Positions 1 to 7,854 are shown, counted from the stretch's first letter. The stretch: DNA of 8,108 bases from Bacteroidota bacterium (GCA_021812865.1 JAKAMP010000105.1:1-8108); one strand, 5' to 3'. Translations and numbers: made by a program. Notes: generated by a model from the sequence alone, not told the origin.

Positions 1-312
1 CAGTTCAAGCAACTGGAAAAGGACAATAAGTTTTTGCGGCTGGGCGAGTTCTTCATTTATCTCTGTGCAGATTTTAAGCACCCTTACAGAACTTGAAGAG
101 ATTCGAACATTCCGTTTGTTGACTTCCTTGCTCTTCTCCTGGTGTAAACGGTAATATTCATCAAATACTTTGAGGTATTCCTGCACCAGTTCGGTGTTCA
201 ATTGTCTCTTCAGAAAGGATTCCACTACGGTTCGCCTGTCCTGCCGGTTGCTTTCAGGCCTAGCGATGATGGCAAAAAGTTGCATCAATGCTTTCAGTAT
301 CTTTTCGCTCAT
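1..312 (-). CDS. N-terminal part of a probable TerB-like/ABC ATP-binding protein (runs off the left edge)
   Basis: The reading frame starts at the ATG read from 312 down to 310 and stays open for 104 codons to the window edge, so the C-terminal part is missing. It begins MSEKILKALMQLFAIIA and is rich in charged, helix-forming residues, with no signal peptide or membrane segment, which suggests a cytoplasmic helical domain. From memory, this beginning resembles the N-terminus of large (about 1000-residue) Bacteroidota proteins annotated as ATP-binding-cassette proteins, in which a TerB-like helical domain precedes the nucleotide-binding part. No Walker motif lies in the visible portion, so the assignment rests on family resemblance alone. 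The gene is divergent from the peptidase gene at 524. The existence of the gene is well supported; the product name is tentative. Confidence 0.62.
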   Translation of the reverse strand, partial: MSEKILKALMQLFAIIARPESNRQDRRTVVESFLKRQLNTELVQEYLKVFDEYYRLHQEKSKEVNKRNVRISSSSVRVLKICTEINEELAQPQKLIVLFQLLEL

Positions 313-523
313 TGATATGGCTTTATTTTATATCTATGCTGGGGATTACCCCCTTATTGAAAAAATTTATCTAATATAAATCATTTTTTTTATTCCCTCT
401 CGCCAATATGCTTGTTCTATGCCAATAGCACGGATCTTCCTTTTTATGCTCCTGAAGCATATTCATGATCATAGCCTGTGTTAGCTTTTTAATTATTTTA
501 GACCCCTTGAAAAATCAAATGCC
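313..523. other. Divergent intergenic spacer with a small hairpin and repeated heptamer
   Basis: This AT-rich 211-bp spacer separates two genes pointing away from each other, so it should contain both promoters. I see no convincing TTG-N19-TAnnTTTG promoter in either direction. The best -7-like match on the plus strand is TATTTTAG at 494-501, one mismatch from consensus but without a TTG at the right distance. Small structures are a 6-bp hairpin TATGCT/AGCATA with a 5-base loop at 445-461, a palindrome ATGATCAT at 465-472, GGGG-ATTA-CCCC at 341-352, and GCCAATA twice at 402-408 and 421-427. Any of these could be chance in AT-rich sequence. Confidence 0.4.
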
Positions 524-2668
524 ATGAGAAAATATTTTATCCTGATGTTGGCCCTGGCCATACATCTTTTTACAATTGCGCAGGAAAAACAGCTTACCCT
601 TGAAAATGCTGTGATGGGACGTGGACGGGAATTCAATCCCGCAAATCTTCCTGGCCTGCAATGGGCCGGTTCTTCAGGCAAGGTGGCCTATGTGAAGGAT
701 TGGAAAACAATAGTGACCGTGGATGTCAAATCCGGAACAACCAGCGAAGTGATCAATCTGAGCCAGATAAACCAGGAAATGAAAAAGAACAGCATGGATA
801 CCCTCCGCTATATTTCTTCATTTCATTGGACCTTGGATGGCAAGATCACTCTCAACCTGCCCAATGGCATTCTCCTGTTCAATGCTTCTTCCAGAATGCT
901 GGAGAAAAGCATTATTCTGCCTGAGGGCGCCGCTTATTCCGACTATTCCCCAAATGCAGGCGCCGTAGCGTATACAATGGATAACAACTTATATTATAAG
1001 ACTTCCAGTGGTCTGCAGAAACAGGTTACACGCGATACCGACAGGAATTTTGTGAATGGTCAGATCGTGAGCCGCAATGAGTTCGGCATCGACAAAGGTA
1101 CCTTCTGGTCTCCGTCCGGCCGATATCTTGCCTTTTACCGAAAAGACGAATCTCATGTAACCAACTATCCTCTGGTGGATGTGACTACCCGCTTTGCTAC
1201 GCTGAATCTGATCAAATATCCCATGGCGGGTATGGAAAGTGAGAGGGTATCCCTGGGCATTTACAATCTCTCAACCGGGAAGACGGTGTTCTGTGAAGCC
1301 GATTCCACCTCTGACAAATACCTTACCTCCGTTACCTGGTCGCCCGATGAAAAGTATATATATATCGCCGTATTGAACCGCGATCAGAACCATCTGTGGC
1401 TGAACCGGTATGACGCCGGAACGGGGTTGAAGCTGAACACCCTGTTTGAAGAAGAAAATTCCCGGTATGTTGAACCGCTTGATCCCCTCTATTTTATTGA
1501 TGGCCAGCGATTCATATGGTTCAGCAACAGGGATGGATACAGGCATATGTATCTATATACCAGCGATGGTATACTCATTCGCCAGCTTACCCGGGGATCA
1601 TGGATCGTTAAGGATTTTCTGGGTATTGATCCGAAAATCACAACAGTGTGGTTCCGCTCGACTATTACCAGTCCGCTGGATATCCAGGTTTGCTCAGTGC
1701 CGGTCGCCAAAGGAGAAACCAGGGCAATTACCTTGGATGCCGGGATTCATACGGCACAACTATCGCCCGATGGCCAGTACCTGATCGATAATTTTGAGGC
1801 GGTCAATATTCCCAGGGAAATCAGCATCCTGGACAGCAAGGGGAAACAGGATAGACTACTTCTCGATGCTCCCGATCCTTTGAAAGATTACCGGCTTGGA
1901 AGGATGACCATATTCACTGTGAAGGCAGCGGATGGGAAAACCGATTTGTACTGCAGGATGATCAAACCGGTGGATTTTGATTCCACCCGCAAATACCCTG
2001 TGGTAGTATATGTTTATGGAGGTCCGCATGCACAGATGATCACCCATTCGTGGATGGGTGGAGCCAGGTTGTGGGATTACTACATGGCACAGAAGGGATA
2101 CATCATGTTTACCCTTGATAACAGGGGCTCATCCAACCGCGGGTTTGAATTTGAAAGCATCATTCACAGGCAATTGGGACAGGAAGAAATGAAAGATCAG
2201 ATGAAAGGGGTGGACTACCTCGAAAGCCTGCCCTATGTTGACAAAAGCAGGTTAGGTGTTCATGGCTGGAGTTTTGGTGGATTCATGACCATATCCCTCA
2301 TGTTGCAGCACCCGGGGATATTTAATGTGGCAGTGGCCGGCGGACCCGTTACTGACTGGAAATTCTACGAAGTGATGTATGGTGAACGCTATATGGACCG
2401 GCCGCAGGAAAACCCTGAAGGTTACGAAAAAACCAGCCTGCTCGACAAGGCAGGAAATCTGAATGGACACCTGCTGATTATACATGGAGCACAGGACAAG
2501 ACTGTGGTTTGGCAAAACAGCCTCGATCTTCTTCAGCAGTTCATCAAAGCAAAGAAACAGGTTGATTATTTTGTATACCCCACCCATGAACACAATGTGT
2601 CGGGCATAGACCGGGTACACCTGATGCAGAAGATTACGGATTATTTCGATCTGTACCTGAAACCTTAA
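524..2668 (+). CDS. ptpA: Secreted prolyl tripeptidyl peptidase-like serine peptidase (family S9B, DPP IV type)
   Basis: This 714-residue enzyme should cleave short peptides after proline from a free N-terminus, outside the cytoplasm. Residues 1-19 form a Sec signal peptide (basic MRK, hydrophobic core, TIA before Q20). Residues from about 90 to 450 look like the DPPIV N-terminal beta-propeller, and from about 480 onward is the alpha/beta hydrolase domain. Visible key residues are GGPHAQ at 499-504, the nucleophile Ser583 in GWSFGG, Asp658 in HGAQD and His690 in THEHN. The Ser-Asp and Asp-His spacings (75 and 32) equal those I recall for Porphyromonas gingivalis PtpA (Ser603, Asp678, His710). 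Glu616 falls where PtpA has Glu636, and the propeller has a single Glu186 in RNEFG, not the Glu-Glu pair of DPP IV. Both points favour tripeptidyl over dipeptidyl activity, though a DPP IV-like specificity is not excluded. The ATG at 524 is chosen because it gives the complete signal peptide; no Shine-Dalgarno is visible, as usual in this phylum. The stop overlaps that of the convergent gene. Confidence 0.93.
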   Translation: MRKYFILMLALAIHLFTIAQEKQLTLENAVMGRGREFNPANLPGLQWAGSSGKVAYVKDWKTIVTVDVKSGTTSEVINLSQINQEMKKNSMDTLRYISSFHWTLDGKITLNLPNGILLFNASSRMLEKSIILPEGAAYSDYSPNAGAVAYTMDNNLYYKTSSGLQKQVTRDTDRNFVNGQIVSRNEFGIDKGTFWSPSGRYLAFYRKDESHVTNYPLVDVTTRFATLNLIKYPMAGMESERVSLGIYNLSTGKTVFCEADSTSDKYLTSVTWSPDEKYIYIAVLNRDQNHLWLNRYDAGTGLKLNTLFEEENSRYVEPLDPLYFIDGQRFIWFSNRDGYRHMYLYTSDGILIRQLTRGSWIVKDFLGIDPKITTVWFRSTITSPLDIQVCSVPVAKGETRAITLDAGIHTAQLSPDGQYLIDNFEAVNIPREISILDSKGKQDRLLLDAPDPLKDYRLGRMTIFTVKAADGKTDLYCRMIKPVDFDSTRKYPVVVYVYGGPHAQMITHSWMGGARLWDYYMAQKGYIMFTLDNRGSSNRGFEFESIIHRQLGQEEMKDQMKGVDYLESLPYVDKSRLGVHGWSFGGFMTISLMLQHPGIFNVAVAGGPVTDWKFYEVMYGERYMDRPQENPEGYEKTSLLDKAGNLNGHLLIIHGAQDKTVVWQNSLDLLQQFIKAKKQVDYFVYPTHEHNVSGIDRVHLMQKITDYFDLYLKP

Positions 2669-3219
2669 AGATACAGCAGCAGAAATATCAGAGGGATCAG
2701 CAGGCCGGCAAGTGTATACCATGCACCCCGCCCGGTGATCCCGTATTCCCCTTTAACCATGAACAAACCGGTAACCGCCAGAACGATCAACCCGAGGGCG
2801 AAAAGATCGGCAAACCAGGTCCAGAGTTTTCTGATGGAATTATAGTGAAGAAAATTGAATTCTCTGAGAAGCGGTCTGCTCCGGATGGTCTCGATAAAAC
2901 CTTTGCCCGTGCGCAGGTCAAGATTCATCGACCCGCCCTTCAGGAAAACCCTTACCGTACTGCTGTCCTGGAAATAATGCTTCCGGTAATTTTTGTCTTC
3001 TCCATAGTTTTGCAGGATTCCGTTAAGGAAATCTTTGTTAATGTTCGAAACCACCAGCGGAGTATCGACCTGGATCGCGTACTGACTAATATCATAATTC
3101 GGGTTCCAGTCGGCTTTGTGATTGAGGGCCACGCCTGAAATACCATAAATTACCGACATTCCAAAAAAGAAATAACCTATATCCCTGTGGAAAATACGGT
3201 TTAATTTCCTCAGATTCAT
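2665..3219 (-). CDS. Small PepSY-associated transmembrane protein
   Basis: This 184-residue protein has a hydrophobic helix at about 14-32, a soluble region at about 35-130, and two more helices at about 134-155 and 164-184. The motifs FHRDIGY, GVALNHK and FNFLHYN, and the TGLFMVKG end of helix 2, are typical of PepSY-associated TM helix proteins of Bacteroidota. His11 lies before helix 1, His34 just after it and His125 just before helix 2. By the likely topology, His34 and His125 would face the same, periplasmic side. Larger PepSY_TM proteins such as the siderophore reductase FoxB bind heme through membrane histidines, so a redox role is possible, but this is inference. The gene follows the OB-fold lipoprotein gene by 72 bp on the same strand, probably in one transcript. 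Its stop overlaps the ptpA-like stop (TTAA at 2665-2668). No Shine-Dalgarno is visible. The family assignment is solid; the function is unknown. Confidence 0.85.
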   Translation of the reverse strand: MNLRKLNRIFHRDIGYFFFGMSVIYGISGVALNHKADWNPNYDISQYAIQVDTPLVVSNINKDFLNGILQNYGEDKNYRKHYFQDSSTVRVFLKGGSMNLDLRTGKGFIETIRSRPLLREFNFLHYNSIRKLWTWFADLFALGLIVLAVTGLFMVKGEYGITGRGAWYTLAGLLIPLIFLLLYL

Positions 3220-3291
3220 TTTATGAAAGTTAAGTGAAAAGGATGATTTCAGTATGACAGGATGGGGGGCATTATTAAAGGTGAAATAGGA

Positions 3292-3828
3292 TTATTTCCC
3301 TTCCTTTTTGGTCATACTGACATTCTCGATCCAGTAATCGGAAACATATCCTTTTCCGCTCTCTTTGATTTCCTTACGCAATTGCTCAACATTGCTGAGC
3401 TCTTCATTCTGGTTTGAACCCACTGCTTTTTCCTCACCTGCGGGCTCGGTTTCCCGAGTCCCTTTGGTAAGCTCAGCTTCCATACGGGCAACATAAGCCT
3501 CGTCAATACGGAGCTCTTTCATTATTCCGTCCACCATGACGTCGGTTCCTTCAAGCGACACATCGAAAGCGGCGATGTCGGGACCTGTAGTGATACGCAC
3601 GGTACTGTCGGGATTGGTTCCAAACAGGAACATCTTCTTTCCATCTTTCTTGCAGACGTGCGATACAGTTCCCTCTACCATTACTTCTTTTCCGACATAC
3701 GTGTCGGGATGGGCAAGCAATTCGGCTACCGTGACGGTTATCTTATCGGAACTGACGGGTTGTTTGTTGGTTTTGCAGGCTATCATTGCAACAGCCAGCG
3801 GGAGGATGCAAAGGAATACTCTTTTCAT
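3292..3828 (-). CDS. Lipoprotein with an OB-fold-like domain
   Basis: The 178-residue product starts with a lipoprotein signal (MKRVFLCILPLAVAMIAC), with Cys18 as the likely lipidated residue. The residues after it (KTNKQ) lack the acidic surface-export signal of Bacteroidota, which suggests a periplasm-facing anchor. Residues about 30-115 alternate short strands (VGKEVMVEGTVSHVC, KKMFLFG, TVRITT, VMVDGIMKELRID) in the manner of OB-fold domains of the tRNA_anti-like type, often found in short Bacteroidota lipoproteins. His57 and Cys59 in SHVCKK are the only obvious candidate ligand or redox residues. From about 117 onward the chain is charged and probably helical. It is the first gene of a probable two-gene unit with the PepSY membrane protein. 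A weak promoter candidate lies just upstream. The specific function is not recognised. Confidence 0.85.
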   Translation of the reverse strand: MKRVFLCILPLAVAMIACKTNKQPVSSDKITVTVAELLAHPDTYVGKEVMVEGTVSHVCKKDGKKMFLFGTNPDSTVRITTGPDIAAFDVSLEGTDVMVDGIMKELRIDEAYVARMEAELTKGTRETEPAGEEKAVGSNQNEELSNVEQLRKEIKESGKGYVSDYWIENVSMTKKEGK

Positions 3829-3849
3829 GTTTGGCGATTTTAGGGGGTA

Positions 3850-3880
3850 TATAATTAGTGAATTTCTTTGTCTTTTTCAA
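3850..3880 (-). promoter_or_regulatory. Candidate promoter for the lipoprotein/PepSY pair
   Basis: Read on the minus strand, TTG (3880-3878) is followed after 20 bases by TAATTATA (3857-3850). This has the spacing of the Bacteroidota TTG-N19/20-TAnnTTTG promoter, but the -7 element has two mismatches. It would give a leader of only about 15 bases before the ATG at 3828. This is weak support in AT-rich sequence. Confidence 0.3.
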
Positions 3881-3985
3881 TCGCATAAAAGCATCCATAG
3901 CCTGCTGATGCAACCTGCACAACGGATGATATTCGCCCAGTATCATAAATGCATTGGTCTGCAGCTTTCTTTATCCGGAAAACAT

Positions 3986-3993
3986 TAACTTTG
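3986..3993 (+). promoter_or_regulatory. Candidate -7 element for the acyltransferase gene
   Basis: TAACTTTG matches the Bacteroidota -7 consensus TAnnTTTG exactly. It lies 58 bases before the ATG at 4052, which would leave a leader of roughly 50 bases. No TTG is present at the ideal distance upstream; the nearest (3954-3956) is too far away and only a T-rich stretch sits near 3966. The element is plausible because the spacer is divergent and must contain a plus-strand promoter. Confidence 0.45.
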
Positions 3994-4051
3994 GGCATTC
4001 AATAGCAGGTTGATCCATTGAAACTTAAATATCGGGTTAATTTTCCATTCA

Positions 4052-5026
4052 ATGAGTGAAGAAAAAGTTAAAATTTCAGATAAAATATCATACTATTTCT
4101 TGAGAGGGTTGTCAGGATTTGCCAGTATGCTGCCATTCCCAGTGATCTATTTTATTTCCGACATTGCTTTCCTTTTGCTCTATTTTCTTGCGCGTTACAG
4201 ACGGAAAATCGTACGATCAAACCTGGTGAACTCCTTTCCGGAAAAGCCATTGAAAGATATCCGCAAGATAGAACGTAAATTCTACCGGCACTTTTGCGAT
4301 TATGCTTTGGAATCCATGGTGCTGCCTTTTGTTTCAGAAAAGACAATGCGAAATAGATTTATTTACAAAAATCCTGAGATTTTTAACCCCTATTTTGAAC
4401 AGAAAAGAAGCATCATTTTGGTGGCCGCACATTACGGCAACTGGGAAATGTCATTGCAGATTCCTAAATTCATAAAACATAAACTCCTGGCAACATATAA
4501 ACCCCAGTCGAACAAGGGAGTGGACAGGTTCTTTATGGAAACCCGCGAAAGGTTCGGCGTGGAAGCCGTATCCATGACCGGTACGATAAAACGTCTTGTG
4601 CAGCTTATGCAGGAAGGAACACCCGTGGCCCTCTATCTTTTAGCCGATCAGCGCCCTTTCCATCTCAATGTTCGTTACTGGACCATGTTTCTGAACCAGG
4701 AAACACCCATACTATCGGGACCAGAAAAGATCAGTCACAAATACAACCTGCCGGTATTCTATTTTGATGTGGAACGTATCGGGCGGGGACGGTATGAAGC
4801 CTCCTTCAGGCTGCTGGAAGAAAATCCTGCATCAACTGCCGAATTTGTAGTTACCGAAAAACATGTACGCCACCTGGAATCAGTCATCAGGAAGGAACCG
4901 GCGTACTGGCTCTGGTCGCATCGCAGGTGGAGACACAAAACTTTCCTTAATTTTCTCGAAGTGATGGGCAAAACACCCGATTCTCCCGGCGTTGAATACA
5001 ACCATGACTTGATCCGGATTCCCTGA
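4052..5026 (+). CDS. LpxL/HtrB-family lipid A biosynthesis acyltransferase
   Basis: The 324-residue protein belongs to the lysophospholipid/lipid A acyltransferase family, whose members add a secondary acyl chain to lipid A precursors at the inner membrane. A hydrophobic N-terminal segment at about 30-46 followed by basic residues (RYRRK) suggests a membrane anchor with the catalytic domain on the cytoplasmic side. The family's H-x4-D/E catalytic motif is present as His127-YGNW-Glu132. Further family landmarks are RSNLVNSFP near the N-terminus, ADQR at 198-201, GPEK at 223-226 and the C-terminal WLWSHRRW (286-293). The length is close to that of other family members. In Bacteroidota, relatives may acylate lipid A or other amino lipids, so the exact acceptor is uncertain and I give no symbol. 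It stands between a divergent pair and clpB; the 159-bp gap to clpB suggests separate transcription. The ATG at 4052 is the first in frame and includes the whole family N-terminus. Confidence 0.9.
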   Translation: MSEEKVKISDKISYYFLRGLSGFASMLPFPVIYFISDIAFLLLYFLARYRRKIVRSNLVNSFPEKPLKDIRKIERKFYRHFCDYALESMVLPFVSEKTMRNRFIYKNPEIFNPYFEQKRSIILVAAHYGNWEMSLQIPKFIKHKLLATYKPQSNKGVDRFFMETRERFGVEAVSMTGTIKRLVQLMQEGTPVALYLLADQRPFHLNVRYWTMFLNQETPILSGPEKISHKYNLPVFYFDVERIGRGRYEASFRLLEENPASTAEFVVTEKHVRHLESVIRKEPAYWLWSHRRWRHKTFLNFLEVMGKTPDSPGVEYNHDLIRIP

Positions 5027-5185
5027 TTCACTAACCTGTTTTACAGGGCGGCAACAGTCTATATCTTAGTAATTATTCTGTCAATTTGGCCATTCTTTTA
5101 CTAAGTTGTGCGTCATATTGACTGTTAATGCTTTGAAAATTCCCATGGCAGGTAATTTGATCGAACGGTTGCAAATGATCAGACT
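5027..5185 (+). other. Spacer between the acyltransferase gene and clpB
   Basis: No gene is visible in these 159 bases. A short hairpin CCTGT-TTT-ACAGG (5035-5047) follows the acyltransferase stop, but it has only 5 bp and no T-run, so it is a poor terminator. The right half contains a promoter-like sequence for clpB. No CIRCE-type inverted repeat (TTAGCACTC-N9-GAGTGCTAA) is present. Confidence 0.5.
5106..5135 (+). promoter_or_regulatory. Candidate clpB promoter
   Basis: TTG at 5106-5108 is separated by exactly 19 bases from ATGCTTTG at 5128-5135. The spacing and the TTTG half fit the Bacteroidota housekeeping promoter, but the TA half is displaced by one base. The predicted leader is about 45 bases before the ATG at 5186. 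No dedicated heat-shock element was recognised. Confidence 0.35.
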
Positions 5186-7777
5186 ATGAATCTTAATAAT
5201 TTCACGATAAAGTCACAGGAGGCTATTCAGAAAGCCTTTGAAATTGCGGAAGGGAACCAGCAACAAGCGGTCGAAACCGGGCACCTGCTGAAAGGGATCA
5301 TGTCCACGGGCGAAAGCGTGGTGAATTTTCTCTTTAGCAAAATGGGTACGAATGCAGCCCAGGTAGAACGTGTGCTTACGCGGATAATTGAATCGTATCC
5401 CAAGGTCACCGGTGGTGAACAATACCTGTCGCAGCAGTCGAACAAGGTACTGCAGTCGGCCCTCAAGCTTTCAAAAGAGGAGGAAGATGAGTTTGTATCC
5501 GTGGAATTTTTACTGCTGGCACTACTAACAGCAAACGATAACATATCGGATATGCTCCGGGACGCCGGCATGAGCGAAAAAGGCATGCGTATGGCCCTCT
5601 CTGAATTGAGGAAAGGCTCCAAAGTAAATAGCCAGACTGCTGAAGATACGCTCAATGCCCTGAACAGGTATGCTATCAACCTGAATGAAAGAGCCCGGCA
5701 GAACAAGCTCGATCCCGTGATAGGCCGGGATGATGAAATCAGGAGGGTTTTGCAAATTCTTTCCCGCCGTACCAAGAATAATCCCGTACTGATTGGCGAA
5801 CCGGGAGTGGGGAAGACAGCTATTGCCGAAGGACTAGCGCACAGGATAGTAAACGGCGATGTACCCGATAACCTGAAATCCAAGCAAATATTTTCACTCG
5901 ATATGGGCGCCCTCATTGCCGGGGCAAAGTACAAAGGCGAGTTTGAGGAAAGGCTGAAAGCTGTAGTGAACGAGGTAATTTCCTCCGAAGGCGAGGTAGT
6001 GTTGTTCATCGACGAGATTCATACGCTTGTGGGTGCAGGCCGTAGCGACGGAGCCATGGATGCAGCCAATATTCTGAAGCCGGCGCTGGCCAGGGGCGAC
6101 CTGCGTGCCATAGGCGCCACCACCCTGAATGAATACCAGAAATACTTTGAAAAAGATAAAGCCCTTGAACGCAGGTTCCAGGTGGTGATGGTGAATGAAC
6201 CCGACAGGATGAGCGCCATTTCCATTCTCCGTGGGCTCAAGGAACGTTATGAGGCTCATCATAAGGTGCGTATTCGAGATGAGGCCGTCATCGCCGCCGT
6301 GGATCTTTCACTGCGATATATTACTGACCGTTTTCTGCCCGACAAGGCCATTGACCTGATCGATGAGGCTGCATCACGGCTGAGGCTCGAAATGAATTCC
6401 GTTCCCCTGGAAATCGACGATGTGGAGCGCCGTATCAAACAACTCGAAATTGAAAGGGAAGCCATCCGAAGGGAAGGCGATAAAGAAAAGCTGGCCGGAT
6501 TGGCTGCTGATATAGCAAACCTTTCGGAGGAGCGCAACAAACTAAGGGCCAGGTGGGAAAATGAAAAAAAGATCATTAGCGGTATCCAGGCCAGCAAAGA
6601 GCTTATCGATAAGCTGAAACTTGAAGCCGAGGCTGCTGAACGCCAGGGCGACTATGGCAAAGTGGCCGAAATTAGATATGGACGGATCAAGGAAGCAGAA
6701 TCGGGCATTGAAAAAATGAAGGCCCAGCTTAACCAGGCACAAGGAGAATCTCCGCTCATCAAAGAAGAAGTGGAAGCGGAAGACATTGCCGAAGTGGTTG
6801 CCAAATGGACTGGCATTCCGGTGAGCCGTATGCTTCAGAGCGAACGGGATAAACTAATCTTCCTCGAAGACGAACTCCACAAGCGCATAGTGGGACAGGA
6901 TGAGGCTATTGCCGCTGTGTCCGATGCCGTGCGAAGGAGCAGGGCGGGACTGCAGGACGCGAAACGACCGGTAGGTTCATTCATCTTCCTCGGATCAACC
7001 GGGGTGGGAAAAACCGAACTGGCCAAGGCACTGGCGGAATTCCTGTTTAACGACGAAAATCTGCTCACCCGCATCGATATGTCGGAATACCAGGAACGGC
7101 ATACCGTATCAAGACTGATTGGGGCGCCCCCGGGATATGTTGGCTATGAGGAGGGAGGACAACTGACAGAGGCTGTACGCAGAAAACCTTATTCTGTAGT
7201 GCTTCTCGACGAAATTGAAAAGGCAAACCCCGATGTGTTCAACCTGCTGCTCCAGGTTCTCGATGATGGCCGGCTTACCGATAACAAGGGCCGGGTGGTG
7301 AACTTCAAAAACACCATCATCATCATGACTTCCAATATAGGTTCGCATATCATCCAGGAAAACCTGGGTGACAGAATCGGTGCAGGTTCTGCCGAGGTTT
7401 TTGAGAAAACCAGGGAACAGCTCTTTGCCTTGTTGCAGAAGACTCTCCGGCCTGAGTTTCTCAACCGTATTGACGAACTGATCATGTTCACTCCCCTCAG
7501 CGAGGAACAGATCAAAGAGATCGTACGCATGCAGGTACGCAACCTTGCTAAATTGCTCGATCCTGAATCAATAACCATTGAAATCAGCGAAAAGGCCGTC
7601 GACTGGATCGCATCTGCAGGGTTTGACCCGCAGTATGGAGCCAGACCAGTGAAAAGAATCATTCAGAAACATGTTCTGAACGAGTTGTCGAAGCAGATTC
7701 TCTCTGGAAATGTCAGCAGGGAGGGTCATGTGTTTATCGATTTCAATGGAGAACGTCTTGTATTTACCAACCGGTAA
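5186..7777 (+). CDS. clpB: ATP-dependent protein disaggregase ClpB
   Basis: ClpB is the cytoplasmic hexameric AAA+ Hsp100 that, with DnaK, pulls polypeptides out of aggregates. The 863 residues match the usual length (E. coli has 857). The Clp N-domain occupies about 1-145. NBD1 has Walker A GEPGVGKT (204-211), Walker B with Asp276-Glu277 and pore-loop Tyr249 in AKYKGE. A long coiled-coil M-domain spans about 410-520, which distinguishes ClpB from ClpA and ClpC. NBD2 has Walker A GSTGVGKT (603-610, Lys609), Walker B with Asp675-Glu676, pore-loop Tyr651 in [22 protein letters not shown] with the arginine-finger region, and the sensor-2 motif YGARPVKR. There is no ClpP-binding IGF/L loop, as expected. 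Minor deviations are Ser604 where Pro or Thr is common and Asn681 where His is common (EKANPD). The start [13 protein letters not shown] is the standard one for the phylum. The gene is probably monocistronic, with its own promoter candidate and a strong terminator. Confidence 0.98.
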   Translation: MNLNNFTIKSQEAIQKAFEIAEGNQQQAVETGHLLKGIMSTGESVVNFLFSKMGTNAAQVERVLTRIIESYPKVTGGEQYLSQQSNKVLQSALKLSKEEEDEFVSVEFLLLALLTANDNISDMLRDAGMSEKGMRMALSELRKGSKVNSQTAEDTLNALNRYAINLNERARQNKLDPVIGRDDEIRRVLQILSRRTKNNPVLIGEPGVGKTAIAEGLAHRIVNGDVPDNLKSKQIFSLDMGALIAGAKYKGEFEERLKAVVNEVISSEGEVVLFIDEIHTLVGAGRSDGAMDAANILKPALARGDLRAIGATTLNEYQKYFEKDKALERRFQVVMVNEPDRMSAISILRGLKERYEAHHKVRIRDEAVIAAVDLSLRYITDRFLPDKAIDLIDEAASRLRLEMNSVPLEIDDVERRIKQLEIEREAIRREGDKEKLAGLAADIANLSEERNKLRARWENEKKIISGIQASKELIDKLKLEAEAAERQGDYGKVAEIRYGRIKEAESGIEKMKAQLNQAQGESPLIKEEVEAEDIAEVVAKWTGIPVSRMLQSERDKLIFLEDELHKRIVGQDEAIAAVSDAVRRSRAGLQDAKRPVGSFIFLGSTGVGKTELAKALAEFLFNDENLLTRIDMSEYQERHTVSRLIGAPPGYVGYEEGGQLTEAVRRKPYSVVLLDEIEKANPDVFNLLLQVLDDGRLTDNKGRVVNFKNTIIIMTSNIGSHIIQENLGDRIGAGSAEVFEKTREQLFALLQKTLRPEFLNRIDELIMFTPLSEEQIKEIVRMQVRNLAKLLDPESITIEISEKAVDWIASAGFDPQYGARPVKRIIQKHVLNELSKQILSGNVSREGHVFIDFNGERLVFTNR

Positions 7778-7801
7778 TTGATATCTGATCCAGTTAACGA
7801 C

Positions 7802-7840
7802 AACCGGGCCGGCGCTTCGCCGCCCCGGTTTATTTATTTA
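7802..7840 (+). terminator. Rho-independent terminator of clpB
   Basis: A 13-base arm (7802-7814, starting AACCGGG) pairs with 7818-7830 (ending CCCCGGTT) around a CTT loop, with a single C-C mismatch at 7809/7823. It is followed by the T-rich sequence TATTTATTTA. It begins 24 bases after the clpB stop codon. The T-rich side lies only on the right, so it acts for plus-strand transcription. Confidence 0.88.
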
Positions 7841-7854
7841 TGCCTCAGCTTCGC

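Noticed and set aside
170..379. Plus-strand open frame of 69 codons at the left edge
   Set aside because: It is mostly antisense to the N-terminal coding region at 1-312 and ends in AT-rich spacer, with no protein features.
3536..3988. Plus-strand open frame of 150 codons across the lipoprotein gene and spacer
   Set aside because: Most of it is antisense to the OB-fold lipoprotein, which has a clear lipobox and domain pattern; the frame itself has no recognisable protein character.
5035..5047. Hairpin CCTGT-TTT-ACAGG after the acyltransferase gene as a terminator
   Set aside because: The stem is only 5 bp and no T-run follows, so it does not meet the usual pattern of a Rho-independent terminator.
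5131..5157. CTTTGAAAATTCCCATGG upstream of clpB as a sigma-32-like heat-shock promoter
   Set aside because: The -35-like and -10-like halves lie side by side without the required 13-15 base gap, and Bacteroidota do not use the E. coli type of heat-shock promoter in a way I can support here.
5227..6009. Minus-strand open frame of 260 codons inside clpB
   Set aside because: It lies wholly antisense to the well-supported clpB frame, is rich in Ser and Arg as expected for a mirror frame, and shows no known domain.
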